DNA from: Brassica napus
Lineage: Eukaryota; Streptophyta; Magnoliopsida; Brassicales; Brassicaceae
Length of the DNA stretch: 64,000 nt
Direction of reading: 5' to 3'
NCBI RefSeq assembly: GCF_020379485.1
Contig: NC_063452.1
Location: 24,744,770-24,808,769, forward strand
Shown here: in pieces, positions 34,865 through 48,249 of the stretch
Numbering within the stretch: position 1 is the first letter of the stretch
Layout of the letters: each line of letters begins with the position of its first letter
The notes under the pieces: generated by a model
The model's database searches: none
What the model saw: only the letters and a program-made list of their open reading frames with translations
What the model was told of the DNA's origin: nothing
Translations under genes and position numbers: made by a program

Positions 34865-36812
34865 ATGGGAAAGACTCCAAGTCCTGGTAAATGGATCAAG
34901 TCTCTTCTTGGCAAGAAGTCATCCAAATCTAGTTTGGACAAAGGAACCGACAAATTGGTAACAAAAAAAAAAAAAAAACATATTGTTTTGTTTTCTTCTC
35001 TTCTGTCATAAACACACAATGATATGTAATATTCAACATTGTTCATGTGTGACAGAGATCTGCAAAGAAAGAAGAGCCTGTGGTGAAGGTGAAGGATAAT
35101 AGCAATGTCTCAACCTTACCCACCAATCCCTCTCCGGTACTTTCATCACAAGAAGTTGCAGCTACACAAACCGTACTAGTCCCAGATGTTGTAGTCCTTG
35201 AGAATCAGCCTAAACGCAATGGAACAAATGCAAATCCTGAGTCAGGGGATGACACAGAAGAACTCAAGCTCGAGGAAGATGCTACAAAGGTTTCAAGCTT
35301 GAACTCTTCTTTCTACATTTCAGTATTGAGACATCGGTTCTTATTCTGCTGATACCGTGTTGTTTCTCGGATTTTCTTGAAGGATCGTGAAGAGTTTCAA
35401 ATGCTTAAAGGTGTCATAAAGCTGCAAGCAGTTATCCGTGGTCACTTGGTTAGAAGACAAGCTGTTGCGACGTACTCTTGCATTTGGGGAATTGTGAAGC
35501 TTCAAGCTCTTGTCCGTGGGAAGATAGCTAGATCTTCAGTAACCGGTGTTCATCTTCAGAAAACAAATCCTCAAACTCTGCAAGGAAGCACATACAGTTG
35601 GCTAGAGGGTTCCACTAAGCTATCCATGATTGATAAGGTAACATTAGACATTTTGCTTATTCTGTGAATTGCTCTTTCTTATTTGCTTCTTTGAATTTTT
35701 TTCAGCTTCTAGTTTCCTCACCAATGGTATCACCTCTGAAGATTCATTATGGTCCTGAGGATTCTAACTCAGCCAAGGTGTGGCTTGAGCGGTGGACACA
35801 GTTGCAGGTGTGGTCTCCTGGTCCACTGGTTATTAGGAGCCTGGTTCCTAAATCTCAGACAAAGAAGCCAAGTTTTCAAGCGGTTGAAGCGGACAAGGGA
35901 AAACTTAAGAGAGGTATCAAGAAACCACCCGGTGGTTTAAATACTGGAAGTGGCTCTAGCAGCAGCCGTTCTACAGCTGAAAAGCGAAGTGTGAGGAAGG
36001 CTTCCACGCTTGGTAAAGAGGTTTCAAATGATAAGCCTAAGCAGAGTTCGAGAAAAAGTACAAGCGCCATAAAGGAAGGGTCTTCTTCATTGGAGGTTAA
36101 GGATGAGAAGCCTAGAATTAGTCTCAAAAAGGCTAATGGGATAGAGGTTAAACCTACACGCAAATCCGCAGAGAAGAAGAAAGAGGTTGTTGATTCAGTG
36201 CAGAAAGAAGTTCCTGGTGACAAGGTTTCATCTTCTGTAGTTGATACTCCTGAAGAAGAAGAAGAGGTGAAAGATAGCTCTGAAACAGTTTCCAAAGAGG
36301 TTGATCTCGACAAAGATGAGAAATCACTGGTTTTGGATACCCCAGAGCAAGGTGAGCTCAAAACTGAAGAGAAAAATGACAAAGCTGAAGAAGAGATTCA
36401 AGAGCCAGACGTGCAGATAAGCTCCGAGAATGGAAACGCTGCTTCTGAGTTCACAAAGCAAAGCGATAGACGAGCTTCGCTGCCTGCAAAGATTGAGAAT
36501 CAGCAACAAGACGATGGGGTAACACATAGCGGGAGAAAGATCCCAAGCTACATGGCACCAACTGCATCCGCAAAGGCAAGAGTAAGAGGAGGACAAGGGT
36601 CTCCGAGGTTTGGTGGTCAAGAGAAGCATGAGAAAAATGGGATAACTAGGCGCCACTCTCTTCCTCCTGGAGCCAATGGGAAGCTGAGTGCAATGTCTCC
36701 AAGAGCTCACAGACTTCTCATAGCTTCAGCTAAGGGATCAATGAACAGTGACAGATCTTTTTCTTCTTCCAAGGACATTGGTGGTAAGAAGTCTAAAAAG
36801 CTTTATCCATGA
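34865..36812 (+). CDS. IQD29: IQ67-domain protein, IQD29-like (At2g02790)
   Basis: IQD proteins are calmodulin-binding scaffolds that associate with microtubules, membranes and the nucleus. Exons are 34865-34957, 35056-35289, 35383-35637 and 35706-36812, with intact GT-AG borders and phase-0 junctions, giving 562 residues. The N terminus is MGKTPSPGKWIKSLLGKKSS. The IQ67 domain is at about 112-170, with two IQ motifs (GVIKLQAVIRGHLVRRQ and GIVKLQALVRGKIAR). Its position around an intron is typical of the family. A long basic, Ser/Lys/Glu-rich linker follows. The C-terminal DUF4005 includes RRASLPAKIE and GRKIPSYMAPTASAKARVR. Arabidopsis IQD29 is somewhat longer (from memory), so IQD30-like identity is the alternative; gene order favours IQD29. 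Confidence 0.9.
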
Positions 36813-37196
36813 GCCTCTTCAAAATCTCAACCTTTGCACTGTAATCTACATCCTTTAACCCCATTTTTGTTCATGTTTTATTTCAGATAAATCGACCAAA
36901 GCTGAGTGGAAACGGTGAATTGCTTTTGAGGCAATAGAGAAAGCAATCCTGATCGTCTTACACTGTTGGACAAACCTCTGAAACGTTTCATCATCACTTT
37001 AGCTGTTTTGTTTCTATGTTTCCTGTGTGTGTTTAGTTTGGTTATGATTTGCTTTGGTTTTGGTGTGGTGAGTCTTTGACATGTTCTTTTTAGTTTTACT
37101 CTTAGGTTCTTTGTCTTCACAAACTAAAAGGGTTTTCTAGTATATAGTTCTAACAATGCTTCTCTTTTTTATTTAAGTAACAAATATTATCTCACC
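36813..37196 (+). other. IQD29-like 3' flank
   Basis: Probable 3'UTR and terminator region. No other feature. Confidence 0.5.
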
Positions 37197-37308
37197 AGAA
37201 CTATTTCAGTAATTTTTGTTATTTTGTAAAGCAAAAAGTAAAGAAGCAAAATAGAACTATTTCAGTAATTTTTGTTATTTTGTAAAGCAAAAAGTAAAGA
37301 AGCAAAAT
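37197..37308. repeat. 56-bp perfect tandem duplication
   Basis: Bases 37197-37252 are repeated at 37253-37308 beginning AGAACTATTTCAGTAATTTT. The identity suggests a recent local duplication. Confidence 0.9.
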
Positions 37309-40266
37309 CTCATATAGGAAATTAAAACAACATGCAGACCTACAAGTTCATAAGTTAGTATAGAATAATAATATATTGCATGCTTATTTACTTTTAATTC
37401 TGTACTATAATTATATAATACATAGCCTTGCTAAAAAAGATGCATAGCATGATAAAAGCTAAAAACTGAAAGTATCGTTAAATGTATCTAGTCGACCGAG
37501 TCAAAAAGTGACTCTGATCATCTCAGATGGTTTATTCTATTTTTTTCCTATAAAATAGATCTAACTCTATAATAGAATTAGATGTTGCTTCAATGGTATT
37601 CTATTTTAGAATGAAAAATAAAATGATAAACAAAAAATAAAAAAAATACTCTATAAATAGAGTAAAAAATAGGTTTACACTATTATCTATATATATAAAG
37701 TAGACTTTTTTCTCTTCTTATGGCATGTGGAATGGGGTTTGTTGACATGTGTCCTCTTTTTACATTTTAGATCCTTCTTCTTTTAGACTATTGCAATTTG
37801 GTTCATTATTTTCAAATTATGCACTATCTAATCCTTCTCACACTAACTATCATCATTTGAAGTTTGATAATCTATTTTATTGTTCAAAAAATTGTAAAAC
37901 GAATAAAGAAATAAATAAAAAAATATAAATGTATTTTAATATTTAATTTATTCACTGCTAAAAATAACATAAACTTTCGCTATTTTATTATTTTTTACTA
38001 TTTTCTATTATTTCATTTACAACTATATATTTATCTTAATATTAACCAAACTAAAGCAAAACACATAATCTAAACATAAAACCTCCATAATCATAGAGAA
38101 AAAAATACCAAAGTAACACTAACTCAATAAAGGTCCAGAGCTCAAAGGCGATCAAGAACGAAAATTAACTTACCCGACTTTATCATTGAGTGTCTTGGCC
38201 AGAACAATCAAAAGTCAGAAAAATGTAGAAAGATAATCTTGAGATAAAGCAATCGCTCGAACACAAAGGAGCGTGATCAAAGACCAATGCAAAGAACCAA
38301 GAAAGCGGGTTAGAGGAAAAATAATCAACAGAAGGCTAAAATCACCACGAAACAGGAAGAGACATACATAACGAACGATAAGGACAACCACCAGCTAAGA
38401 GGTAAGAATCACCTGACAAACTAAACAAGCACAAACAAGACGTCTATGCAAGTGAAGAACCACAAAACTCTGGATAGAAGGGACCAAAGCTCCAAGAGAC
38501 TAATACCACACACTTATACTAAGGGAAGCAAGGGAAGAAGAGAACAACCTGAGTGAGGGAGAACGGAAGTCAACCCCCGAGAAACCAGAGCCCAGACTTG
38601 AGACCAGAAACAATCTTCCAAATCTACAGAGCATATTCGGAGGAGAACACTATCCAAATCTGGAGTGGCAAACATGGCGAAAGGGAGAGTCACAGAGACG
38701 CAAGCAGCCATGAAAGTTGCAACGAGATGGGGGAACATAGATGGAAGGGTAGACAAAACGAAATCATTCAATCGCGGAGCCGTCCTCGAGCTATAGAAGT
38801 CAGATCACCAAAAACCATATCTTGAAAACTAAAACGAGAAGGGATTATCGATGGTAAGCCAACGACGAGGAAAACAACTTCAAAGACGACTAAACTCTGA
38901 CCCAACCCAAGGAGATGCAGTTCCTAACATGACCGAAATCTAAGGAAAAAGATGAGAAAAAGGTGAGGAAAAACAAGAGGACATATGTGAGTCTTTTTCG
39001 GTGATGGCGAGAATCACAGCATAATGGAAAGGTAAACGAAATGCATAGATGGTGACGGCTCAATGTAAAAATATAGGAAGAGAGCACAAAACATCTTTAA
39101 AAGGTAATGTTCGAATAATTAGAAAAAATATTAATTTTTACCCTGAAACTATTAGCCTTAAATTCAACAAATGCCTAAATGTAAAATTATTGAAATTCAA
39201 TATGCATTACATCACAAACTTACTCCACCACTAATAAGGTACTATTATACCCACACCAACACACTATTAAAAAACAAACACATAATATGTTAGCATATCA
39301 CCTATTCTAGCAAAGATAGAATCGGTTACGTTATAATCAAGAAAGATGTCTTCGGTATACCTACAGCTCGATAACGATATATAGCCACAACTCAATGATA
39401 TAGGTCAGTTATATTACGTGACGTAACTTGTTTTGCCTTTTACCTTATATGACGCCTACAGAAAGAATACATTTCTCACCTACTATATGGTGTTCTGCTT
39501 AGGTAGTGTACATATTCTAGACAAATCGTGAAAATATGGAAACTTCCATATTCGGTTAAAGAAGTTTCCTAAATCTAAACTAAATCTACCCTAAATCTCT
39601 CAAAATGTATTTGAGAATATTTTCTCCACGTTCTTCTCCTCCTCCTCCTCCCACGATCTTTTTCTCTTCGTTTGTGTTTCTCTCTTCTTCATCCACAAAG
39701 CCACCTCTTCTCTATCAATACAACATGGTTCTAATCTATGTTATTTTGTCTTGTTTATTATATCATTCTCTTACCATAAATACCGAGATTGTATACCTCT
39801 TTACGCTACAAAATTAACGGTGAGAGTTTATGTAAGTGATGACTACTAAATGTTGCCACTTGCTTACCTTTATTGTCCAGTTTTACCATTTTCTTGTTTG
39901 TTTCTGTTTCTTGGAATATAATGTATGCCATGTATCGTATTATTTGTGAAATTTATGTATTGTGTGAAGACGTCAAACAACTTCATGCCAACAAGAAAAG
40001 CAAGACAAACATTCAAGATCAACTTCATGCAAACAACTTAAACAATATGCTATGAAAAAAAAAAGTGAATCAAAGCTGCAATGAGCTAACACTACATGGT
40101 AGGAGTAAAAACAAAAGCTTGGCACTGAACAAGAGTGTAATCAAGCTGCTGCAAAACGCCAGATTTAAATTTCATAGCTGTCTTTATGTTCCAGATTGAG
40201 CTTGCTTGATCACATCAAGACCCTTGCATCAAAGCTATCACAGACTTCGGTTAAACTCAATCTTGG
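37309..40266. other. Repeat-rich spacer of uncertain origin
   Basis: At 37686 the motif TCTATATATATAAAGTAGAC resembles the 5' end of Brassicaceae Helitrons, and the sequence after it is compatible, but no 3' end was paired. The region 38100-39090 is less AT-rich; on the minus strand it has an open frame of about 85 codons (38771-38514) and resembles transposon leader sequence. No gene is supported. The whole stretch may be a Helitron that carries the prolyl-tRNA synthetase fragment. Confidence 0.35.
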
Positions 40267-40937
40267 TTAGCTATCACAGACATCAAGACCATTTCCTTCC
40301 TCACTGAGTCTGACTTGGATTGGTGCAACGTTAGGGGGATTCACCAATCCTTTGTCATCTCCATAAGTCAATATCATCACTCCAATCTTCAAAAAAAATG
40401 TTAGAAACTTCAATAGTAAGTTCCATATGAGCAAGCACAAATACTTTTATAGTTTTATACAAAACTAAAAAAGGATTTTCAAGATTTTCTTACCGTTCTG
40501 GCACTATAAGCCCAAGAATTCCGCCACATCTTTTATTTTTTCCTTCTTTATTTGTGAATGTGATGTCAAACATCTTTGCACCCTGTATACCACAACCAGT
40601 TTCTGGTATGAAAGCCTAAAACATAATCGCATTTACTGATTTGTAAATAAAGAGATTACGTGACAACTTCTTAATACATCAGTCCAAGTTTTTAAATGTA
40701 ATTTTTACCTCTACGCTTGTGGTATAACATGCGCCTGCAAACTTCTTCTCACTCTTCATACCTTTTACAACTGGGACTGCAAAATACTCTTCATAAATGT
40801 GACGGTAATGGTCCAAAGCCTCAAAAACCTAAAAAAATTAAGCACAGAAATTAACATGTTTTTCAAGTATAGAAGTGCTTAAGGTTTAGATCACGAAAGA
40901 AAAAACTAGTGTTACCTCTTTATCTGCGTCTTCTTTT
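40267..40937 (-). pseudogene. Prolyl-tRNA synthetase fragment, part downstream of the CACTA insertion
   Basis: Resembles the class II catalytic core of plant cytosolic prolyl-tRNA synthetase. Pieces on the minus strand are: 40937-40916, the end of an exon reading KEDADKEV; 40828-40709, VFEALDHYRHIYEEYF with VPVVKGMKSEKKFAG; about 40617-40499, AFIPETGCGIQGA, lacking about nine usual residues and then frameshifted before a second-frame MWRNSWAYSART; and 40386-40267, IGVMILTYGDDKGLV through NVAPIQV and a premature stop. The C-terminal anticodon-binding part is absent. It is a truncated, multiply damaged copy, cut further by the CACTA element. It could be a Helitron-captured fragment. Confidence 0.85.
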
Positions 40938-40952
40938 CACTACAAGAAAACA

Positions 40953-41325
40953 CGCCGAATTCCGACGGAGATTCCGACGGACCTCAATGTCGTCGGACGT
41001 TTGTGACGGATTACTGACCAATTTCCGACGAAAACCAAAAATTTTAAGTCGTCGGAATTCCGTCGGCAATTTCCGATGGAATTCCGACGAAACATGGGTC
41101 GTCGGAATATACCGACGAACTTCCGATGATATTCCGATTAACAGTACAGACGTCGGTATTCCGTCAGAATTTTCCGACGAATTTCCGACGAACCATGTGA
41201 CCGTTGCCGACAAATATATATGACCGTTGTATAGCCGTTTGAGATTAGAAAATACCGACGGAATTCCGACGGACTTCTTTACATCCGTCGGAATTTTGTC
41301 GGAAAGTCGTCGGAGGGCCGTAAGC
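40953..41325. repeat. Left subterminal repeats of CACTA 1
   Basis: Many direct and inverted copies of CCGACGGA/TCCGTCGG and CGTCGGAAT. In characterised CACTA elements such arrays bind the TNPA protein. Confidence 0.88.
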
Positions 41326-41416
41326 AATTTCCTATAAATACAGCCTCTCCTCATTCAACTCATTCACACTTCATTCTCTCTTCATTCTCTTTAGTCATAA
41401 CAATTCCGTGAAAATT

Positions 41417-44400
41417 ATGTCTTCAGAAGTTTATTATCATTCGTGGATGGATAAACCTCATTTGGATCCGAACACCAATTTGCTTACGGAAGAATACGTT
41501 CAAGGGATTGAAGAATTCATGAGGCTTGTTCAACAGCAACCGGATGCAAAAAGTGGTATGTTAAGATGTCCCTGCTCTACTTACAATAATAATAAGGTTA
41601 TAAAAGAATTTGATGTTTGGACTCATTTGTATATGAAAGGGTTTTCACGTAATTATAAAGTTTGGTACCTTCATGGGAAAACTGGTTATGAATATGGTAG
41701 TACTAGCGAACCTCAGCCTGTTAGTGAACTTCAGCCTGATATTAGGTTAGAAGAATCTAGAACGGATATAGATTATGGTGTAGGTACTGAGCAGATGGTA
41801 CATGATCATTATAGAGGGGAAGAACCAAATCCCGAATCTAGGAGATTTTTTGACATGTTGGATGCTGGAAAACAACCTTTGTATCAAAATTGTAGAGATG
41901 GTCATTCAGTCTTATCATCTGCAACTGGATTAATGGGTATTAAGACAGACTATAATTTGGCTGAAGAATGTATAGATGCGATTACTGATTTTGTCAAAGG
42001 TATTCTACCTGAGGATAACCTTGCACCGGGTTCATACTACGAGGTTCAGAAACTTGTTGCCGGTCTTCAACTACCGTACGAAGTGATAGATGTATGTATT
42101 GAAAACTGCATGATCTACTGGAGAGCGGATGAGACACGGAATGTATGCAAATTTTGTGAGAAACCTCGTTATCAGGAGACGAGGGGAAGAGTTCAGATCC
42201 CATTCAAAAGAATGTGGTATTTGCCTTTGACGGAAAGATTGAAGAGGTTGTATCAGTGTGAGCGCACAACAAAAGCAATGAGATGGCATGCAGAGCATTC
42301 CACAAATGGTGAGATTAGACATCCTTCAGATGCGAAGGCTTGGAAACATTTCCAGTCAACATATCCAGAATTTGCGGAAGAGAGAAGAAATGTTTATCTT
42401 GGATTATCTACTGATGGTTTCAGCCCATTTGGAAAGCATGGAAGACTGTATTCTCTATGGCCAGTTATTGTGACACCGTACAACTTACGGCCGAGCTTGT
42501 GCATGCGACGAGAGTTTTTGTTTCTCTCAATTCTCGTCCCCGGGCCAGATCATCCTAAAAGATCACTAGATGTGTTTCTTCAACCACTGATATATGAGTT
42601 GCAACAACTATGGGCGCATGGTTTTGAGACATACGATGTTTCGTGCAAAGAAAACTTTCAGATGCGGGCAGTACTTATGTGGACAATAAGTGACTTTCCA
42701 GCATATGGTATGTTATCTGGATGGACAACACATGGGAGGCTATCATGTCCATATTGTCAAGATGACACAAATGCTTTCCAACTAAAGAACGGAAGGAAAA
42801 CGTGTTGGTTTGACTGTCACAGACGATTTCTACCACCTGATCATCCATACCGCAGGAGTAAGACTTCGTTTACGACGAACAAGCAGGTGTTTGATGGTCC
42901 ACCTGAGGAAGTTAGTGGGAAAGATTTGTTGAAGCAGTTTAGGTATTTTGATGCAGAAAGGACGCCAGATGTAGGTGGACATGAAAACATTCGAGTCAGT
43001 GCAGTTGGAGAGCTACATAACTGGCACAAAAAGAGTATTTTCTGGGATCTGCCATATTGGGAGAGTCATCTATTGCGGCATAATTTAGATGTCATGCATA
43101 TTGAGAAGAACTTCTTCGACAATCTGATGAACACAGTCCTTAACATCCAAGGTAAAACGAAGGATAATTTGAAGTCAAGGTTAGATTTAGTCGATATATG
43201 TGATCGTTCTGAAGTTCACGTTGATGAGAACGGTACGGCCCCTTTTCCCATTTATCGGCTGGATGGTGCTAGAAAATAAGAGTTCTTTGATTGGATTACA
43301 GATAAAGTGAAATTTCCTGACGGATATGCATCAAATTTGGGGAACTACGTTTATAGAAGCGAAGGAAAGTTTACTGGCTTGAAGAGTCATGATTGTCATG
43401 TAATTATGCAGCACCTCCTTCCGTTTGCTTTTTCATCATTATTGCCACGTAATGTTCATGAAGCAATTGCAGGTATCTTATATTTTTATAATTTAATTTC
43501 TTTTTATATTTAACAATTATGCTTATAAAAACTTAATACTTACGAAAATTATGTCTTTTTATCTATGTAGGGATTAGTGTTTTCTTCCGCGACTTATGCA
43601 GCAGAGTAGTGACTGAAGAGGGTATTAATAATTTGAAGACAAACGCACCAGTCAGCATGTGCAACCTTGAGAAGATATTTCCTCCATCATTCTTTGATGT
43701 AATGGAACATCTTGCTATTCATCTCGCAAGAGAATTGGAACTTGGTGGTCCTGTGCAGTACATATGGATGTATATTTTTGAGCGTTATATGCATCATCTG
43801 AAGGAGATGGTCAAAAATCAAAGCAGGGTGGAATGATCTATAGTGGCACAGATGATCAATGAAGAAACTGCAATCTTTGCTGAAAATTATTTTCCACCAG
43901 AAGTGCATACAAAACACCGAAGACCTGCTCGACATGATGATAGAGGGGAGAGAGCAACATATCATGTTACTGTCCCAAGCATGTTCAAGGAAATAGGACG
44001 ACTTAGTGGAAAATTCACGAAGCGGAGACTTACGGACACTGAGCACGCTCATTTGCAAACATATTTGCTCACCAACTGTGAAGATGTTCTATAATATGAG
44101 AGGTAAAAATATTTATTCATTTATTGTTAGATTAATATTCAATAAATTTATTTCATATTGATAATATTTTTGTATATAGTGTATATATGGCGGAGTTGCG
44201 TATGACTCACAGGCATGCAACAGAAGATGAGCTTCGACAACTTAGAGATAACGGACTTGCTGCGTGGCTTCGTAGTTATGTGAGTCATATATCATATTAC
44301 CCTATGCAAATGATTAGTTTAAATTTAATATAAACTAATTAACTTTTCAATCATATATGTTTTTAATTTATAGGTGAATGATGGTTTGGCCAGAGGTCTT

Positions 44401-45116
44401 GTGTTCGATGATTGGACACGCGAATTTGTGCAGGAACCAAACTATGTTGTCAAATCATATCCTAAGTTTTGTACGCGAGGATATGCATTCACAAGGAAAT
44501 GTCATTCTAAGACAACATATGATGCTGGTGTTTCATCTTCTTCCGGTGACGATGTCTACTACGGCAACACAAAAGAAATATTGGAAATCCAATTTCCTGG
44601 AATGGTTGGATTGCGTTGTGTAGTATTCTATTGTGATTGGTATGACACCACCCCAGATAGAGGAGTGAAGATTGATGCGTTTGGTGTTACATCAGTTCAT
44701 TCGCGGCGGAAACTTCAATATTATGATCCCTTCATTCTTGGTTCGCAAGCTGATCAGGTATGTCAATCTATTCATAATTTTTTACCAATATAATTAATTA
44801 ATGTTATATATTTTACTAATACTTGTATAATTGATATGTATAGGTGTGCTACATAAGTTACCCTCGGGTGACGTACAGAGACGATCCATGGATCACTGTA
44901 ACGCAAATCAACCCAAGAGGATGAGTGGATGGAACTTCTGATGATGATGATGAACCATTGCAACCAGAGTCTACCAGCAACGCCCAGGCAGTTGAAGATT
45001 TGGAAAATGTTCAACTTGTTGAGAATTTGACTGTGTTTGGACATGATGCTGTTGTACATTCGGAGCCAGAAGCCGAGGTTGGGGAGTTTGATGAAGATTC
45101 AGAAGATTCTGATTAG
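41417..45116 (+). pseudogene. TNPD-like CACTA transposase of element 1, four in-frame stops
   Basis: Begins MSSEVYYHSWMDKPHLDPNT with the transposase-associated cysteine cluster (RCPCSTY). The Transposase_tnp2 core follows (WPVIVTPYNLRPSLC, LMWTISDFPAYGMLSGW, RLSCPYCQDDTNAFQ), then the DUF4218 region and DUF4216 (DAFGVTSVHSRRKLQYYDP). Exons run 41417-43472, 43571-44099 and then three more, about 44180-44279, 44374-44757 and 44844-45116. Stops interrupt the frame at 43277 (TAA), 43834 (TGA), 44092 (TAA) and 44922 (TGA). The intron 43473-43570 has no counterpart in element 2, where the same codons are contiguous. The last exon ends at 45116. Confidence 0.9.
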
Positions 45117-45119
45117 TTT

Positions 45120-45895
45120 TTTTTTTTTTTTTTATTGGTCCGTCGGAAATTCCTCCCAATATACCGACGACATAGCGACGACCAAGGGTTTCGTTGAAGT
45201 TTGTAAAGGTCGTCGGTAATTCGTCGGTATATACCGACGACATTCCGACGAACTAGACAGGTTCGTCGGAATGTTGCCGGTATATTCCGACGAATTACCG
45301 ACGACATGTGTTTCTAAAAAATTTCAATCATAAAAATCTATAAATTTAGATGCCAAAACTATGAAAATAGCACATAATAAGTGTTTAATATAGTATTAGA
45401 TCGCAACCGTTCAAATATAACAACTCATTAAAATATTTATGTATGCATATCATTGTTTTCATAACATCTCATCTTAACACTCATATACTTATACAATCAT
45501 ATTCATATAATCTTACATTACAAAAAATGTTGTTTTGTAAAATCGTGTTATAAAAACATTTTTATTGTTAAATCTTTATGCAAATACTATATATCTTATC
45601 AAAGATATGGATTTTTCATTTAGAAACTTGTAATCAACACCCTAAACACTAAGTCGTCGGAATTCCGTCGGAATTCCGTCGGAATATACTGACGAACACA
45701 TTCCGTCGGAATATACTGACGGACACATTCCGTCGGAATATACTGACGGACACATTCCGTCGGAAATCCAATTTGCCCGGGAGAACCAAACCGCGTGAAA
45801 ATTTTCGCGAATCGCCATTTGGTATATTTTAATTATACCGACAGAATACTGACGAACCCGTATCCGTCGGAATCTTCAGATATAATAACCCTTCT
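45120..45895. repeat. Internal repeat blocks and spacer between the CACTA 1 genes
   Basis: Blocks of CCGACGAA and CGTCGGAAT motifs, identical in type to the subterminal arrays, lie at 45138-45305 and 45653-45875, immediately after the TNPD stop and just before the TNPA leader. Between them is AT-rich DNA. Confidence 0.85.
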
Positions 45896-46023
45896 TCTTC
45901 CTTCTTCGTTATTTCCGCCTCTCTCTCAAGACGAACTCTCTCCGGCGATTTCTCCATCTCTCCGGCGATTCCGGCCGTTCTCCACCTCTCTTCACCGGCG
46001 AATCCTCTTCTCACCCTCATATC

Positions 46024-48249
46024 TCTTCCCCAAACCCCAAATCATGTAAGAATCATCCCAAACCTTCTTTTATATCAATTGTTTAGGGTTTTGGAAGCTA
46101 GATCTCGGATTTTAGGTTGTTTGATTGAAAATTTTAGGATTGAATGAATAGTTTAGGATATATAAGTTAGGATTGTTGTTTGGATTGTTGTTTTAGTTTT
46201 TTTTGGAATTTTTTTTTTTGTTAAAATTCAAAACGTTTTAATATTTTTAAAACGTTTTTTGATTTTTAAAAACATTTTTCAAGTTTCCATTAATGAAATA
46301 TATATAATAAACGTTTTTAAATTTTTTGAAAAATATTTAACAGCATTTTTCTATATTTATAAATTTTTTATTATTTTGTATACATATATATATATATAAA
46401 TCATGCATAATAAAATTTTAAAATTTTTTATAATTTTTATAAGTTTCCACTAATAAACTATGTATAATAAAACGTTTTTTAAAAAAAATTATAAATATTT
46501 AACAATATTTTTCTACATTTATAAATATTTTATAATTGTGTATATATATATATAAATCTTGTATAATAAAGAATTTTAAATTTTTTATTATTTTTTATAA
46601 GTTTCTAGTAATAAACTATGTATAATAAAAGGTTTAATAGTTTTTTTAAAAAAGTTTATAAAACCTTTTGTAAATATATAAATGAAAACATTAAAAATAG
46701 AAATGATTTGAAAATATTTTTGATGTATTAATTTTTTTTATAGGGCCGAGGATGAACCCCGCTTCCGTAGCCCGTCTTCGACGTAGTTCTGTGAGCAGTT
46801 CATGTGCATCGGGATCGTTTCATGAACAAAACTCGGTTCCCGCATATATTCCCGCTCCAGCTCCCGCTGCCCCTCGCGCTGCTGCTCAACAGGATCCGGG
46901 GGTCATGCCAGTTCAACTATTGGTTCAACAACCAGGTCGAGAGCATCTCCCGGTTCTCCAACCCAACCCACGACGAGGACATAGCACTTGGTTAGTATTT
47001 TTTTTATTTGTACCATTATGTTTTTTTTCCTTTAATTAACTTGCTAACTTGTATTTTTTTTAAAGGTTCACCAAGTCGAAAAATGGCATTAGCCGGAACA
47101 TCAACCAGATGATGTACTCCATGCTCCGTTTTGGATATCCAAAGTGGAGTGTGATCCCTTTCGACGAATGAGAGTTGTGGTTTCGTCAGTTTGCGGTATA
47201 GTAACTCTTCATTTTTTTAAAGTTTTTACATTTTTTAAATATATTTACTTATTAAATTATGTTTGTTTTGTAGCAAGAGTTCAACTGGCACTCCGATCTT
47301 ACGGAAACAGTCCGTAAGAAATTCAACGAAAAGACCATGGACTCTTATACGAAGCAGATAAACGCGTGGAAGACAGTTTGGCAGAAGAAAAAGAGGCCAC
47401 GGTTCATCAACGGGATGGTGTGGGAGCAGTTGATAGCTCATTGGGAGAAGGAAGAAACTGCAGAGACGTCTTCTAGGAACTTCAAGAACCGGAAGAGCGA
47501 TCGTGGCGGGAAAGGTATGTATGTGCACAACCTCGGCGCTTGCTCTATGTCTACTAAGGAGGATGAACTTGTAAGTTTTTTTATTATTATTTATCTTTAT
47601 ATTTTTTAAATAAATATTTTATATATTCTTTGGCTAATAATGGCGGTTTTTTTAGATCGAAGCAAATGACGGTAATCCCGTTGATCATCTCCAACTCATT
47701 AAGGTGGCTCACACTAACAAGACGACGGGTCAAATTCAGGACCCCGTGATCAAAGGTGTCGTTGATTTGGTGGAAGCTGAAATAGTATCTCAATCTCAGC
47801 CTCTCTCTGATGACGGCGATTCTACGGGAGCTTCAACCAACTTGTCTCTATTGCAAAAAAAAGAGATGGTTGAAAAGGTAATTTTTTTTATTAATATATT
47901 TTTTTATAATGTCGATTACTAACTTGTCCCTATTTACTAACTTTAAATATTTTTGTAGGCAGTTCCTAAAAAGAAAAGAGGCCGTTTAGTTGGGTTGGCC
48001 CGCCGTGCTTCTTCGTATCCGGCATCTTCTTCGCAAGCTCCGTATGCCGATCCCATGATTCTCGAGGAGCTACATGACAAAGATGAACGGATTGGGGCAT
48101 TGGAGGAGCAGAACACCACTATCCTTTCTGAGAATGCCACTATCCGTTCGGAGAATGCCATTATCCTTGTTGAGTTGGCATCCCAGAAGAAGTTCAACAC
48201 CGAGATAATGCAGAAGCTAGATCGTTTGATGTCTTCGAGATCATCTTAG
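46024..48249 (+). pseudogene. TNPA-like gene of CACTA 1 (PF03004, plant Ptta/En/Spm transposase family)
   Basis: TNPA-type proteins bind the subterminal repeats and assist excision. The leader exon ends CAAATCAT just before a GT at 46025; as in element 2, the ATG would be split AT|G by the intron, but here that start leads to a frameshift before the open frame at 46752. Exons then encode VQLLVQQPGREHLPVL, FTKSKNGISRNINQMMYS, QEFNWHSDLTETVRKKF, then HWEKEETAETSSRNFKNRKS, IEANDGNPVDHLQL and a final coiled-coil segment (LHDKDERIGALEEQ to LDRLMSSRSS). A TGA lies in the third exon (47169-47171, before ELWFRQFA). Introns are GT-AG. Confidence 0.82.

Noticed and set aside
35876..36710. Minus-strand frames of 168 and 128 codons
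   Set aside because: They are antisense shadows of the Ser/Lys/Glu-rich IQD29 exon 4.
39605..39817. 70-codon frame rich in Ser, Pro and Phe
   Set aside because: Low complexity from a CTCCTC repeat. No splice partners or homologous domain recognised.
37686..40937. Complete Helitron carrying the prolyl-tRNA synthetase fragment
   Set aside because: Only a plausible 5' end is visible. No hairpin with CTRR end was found on the right, so it is left as a hypothesis.
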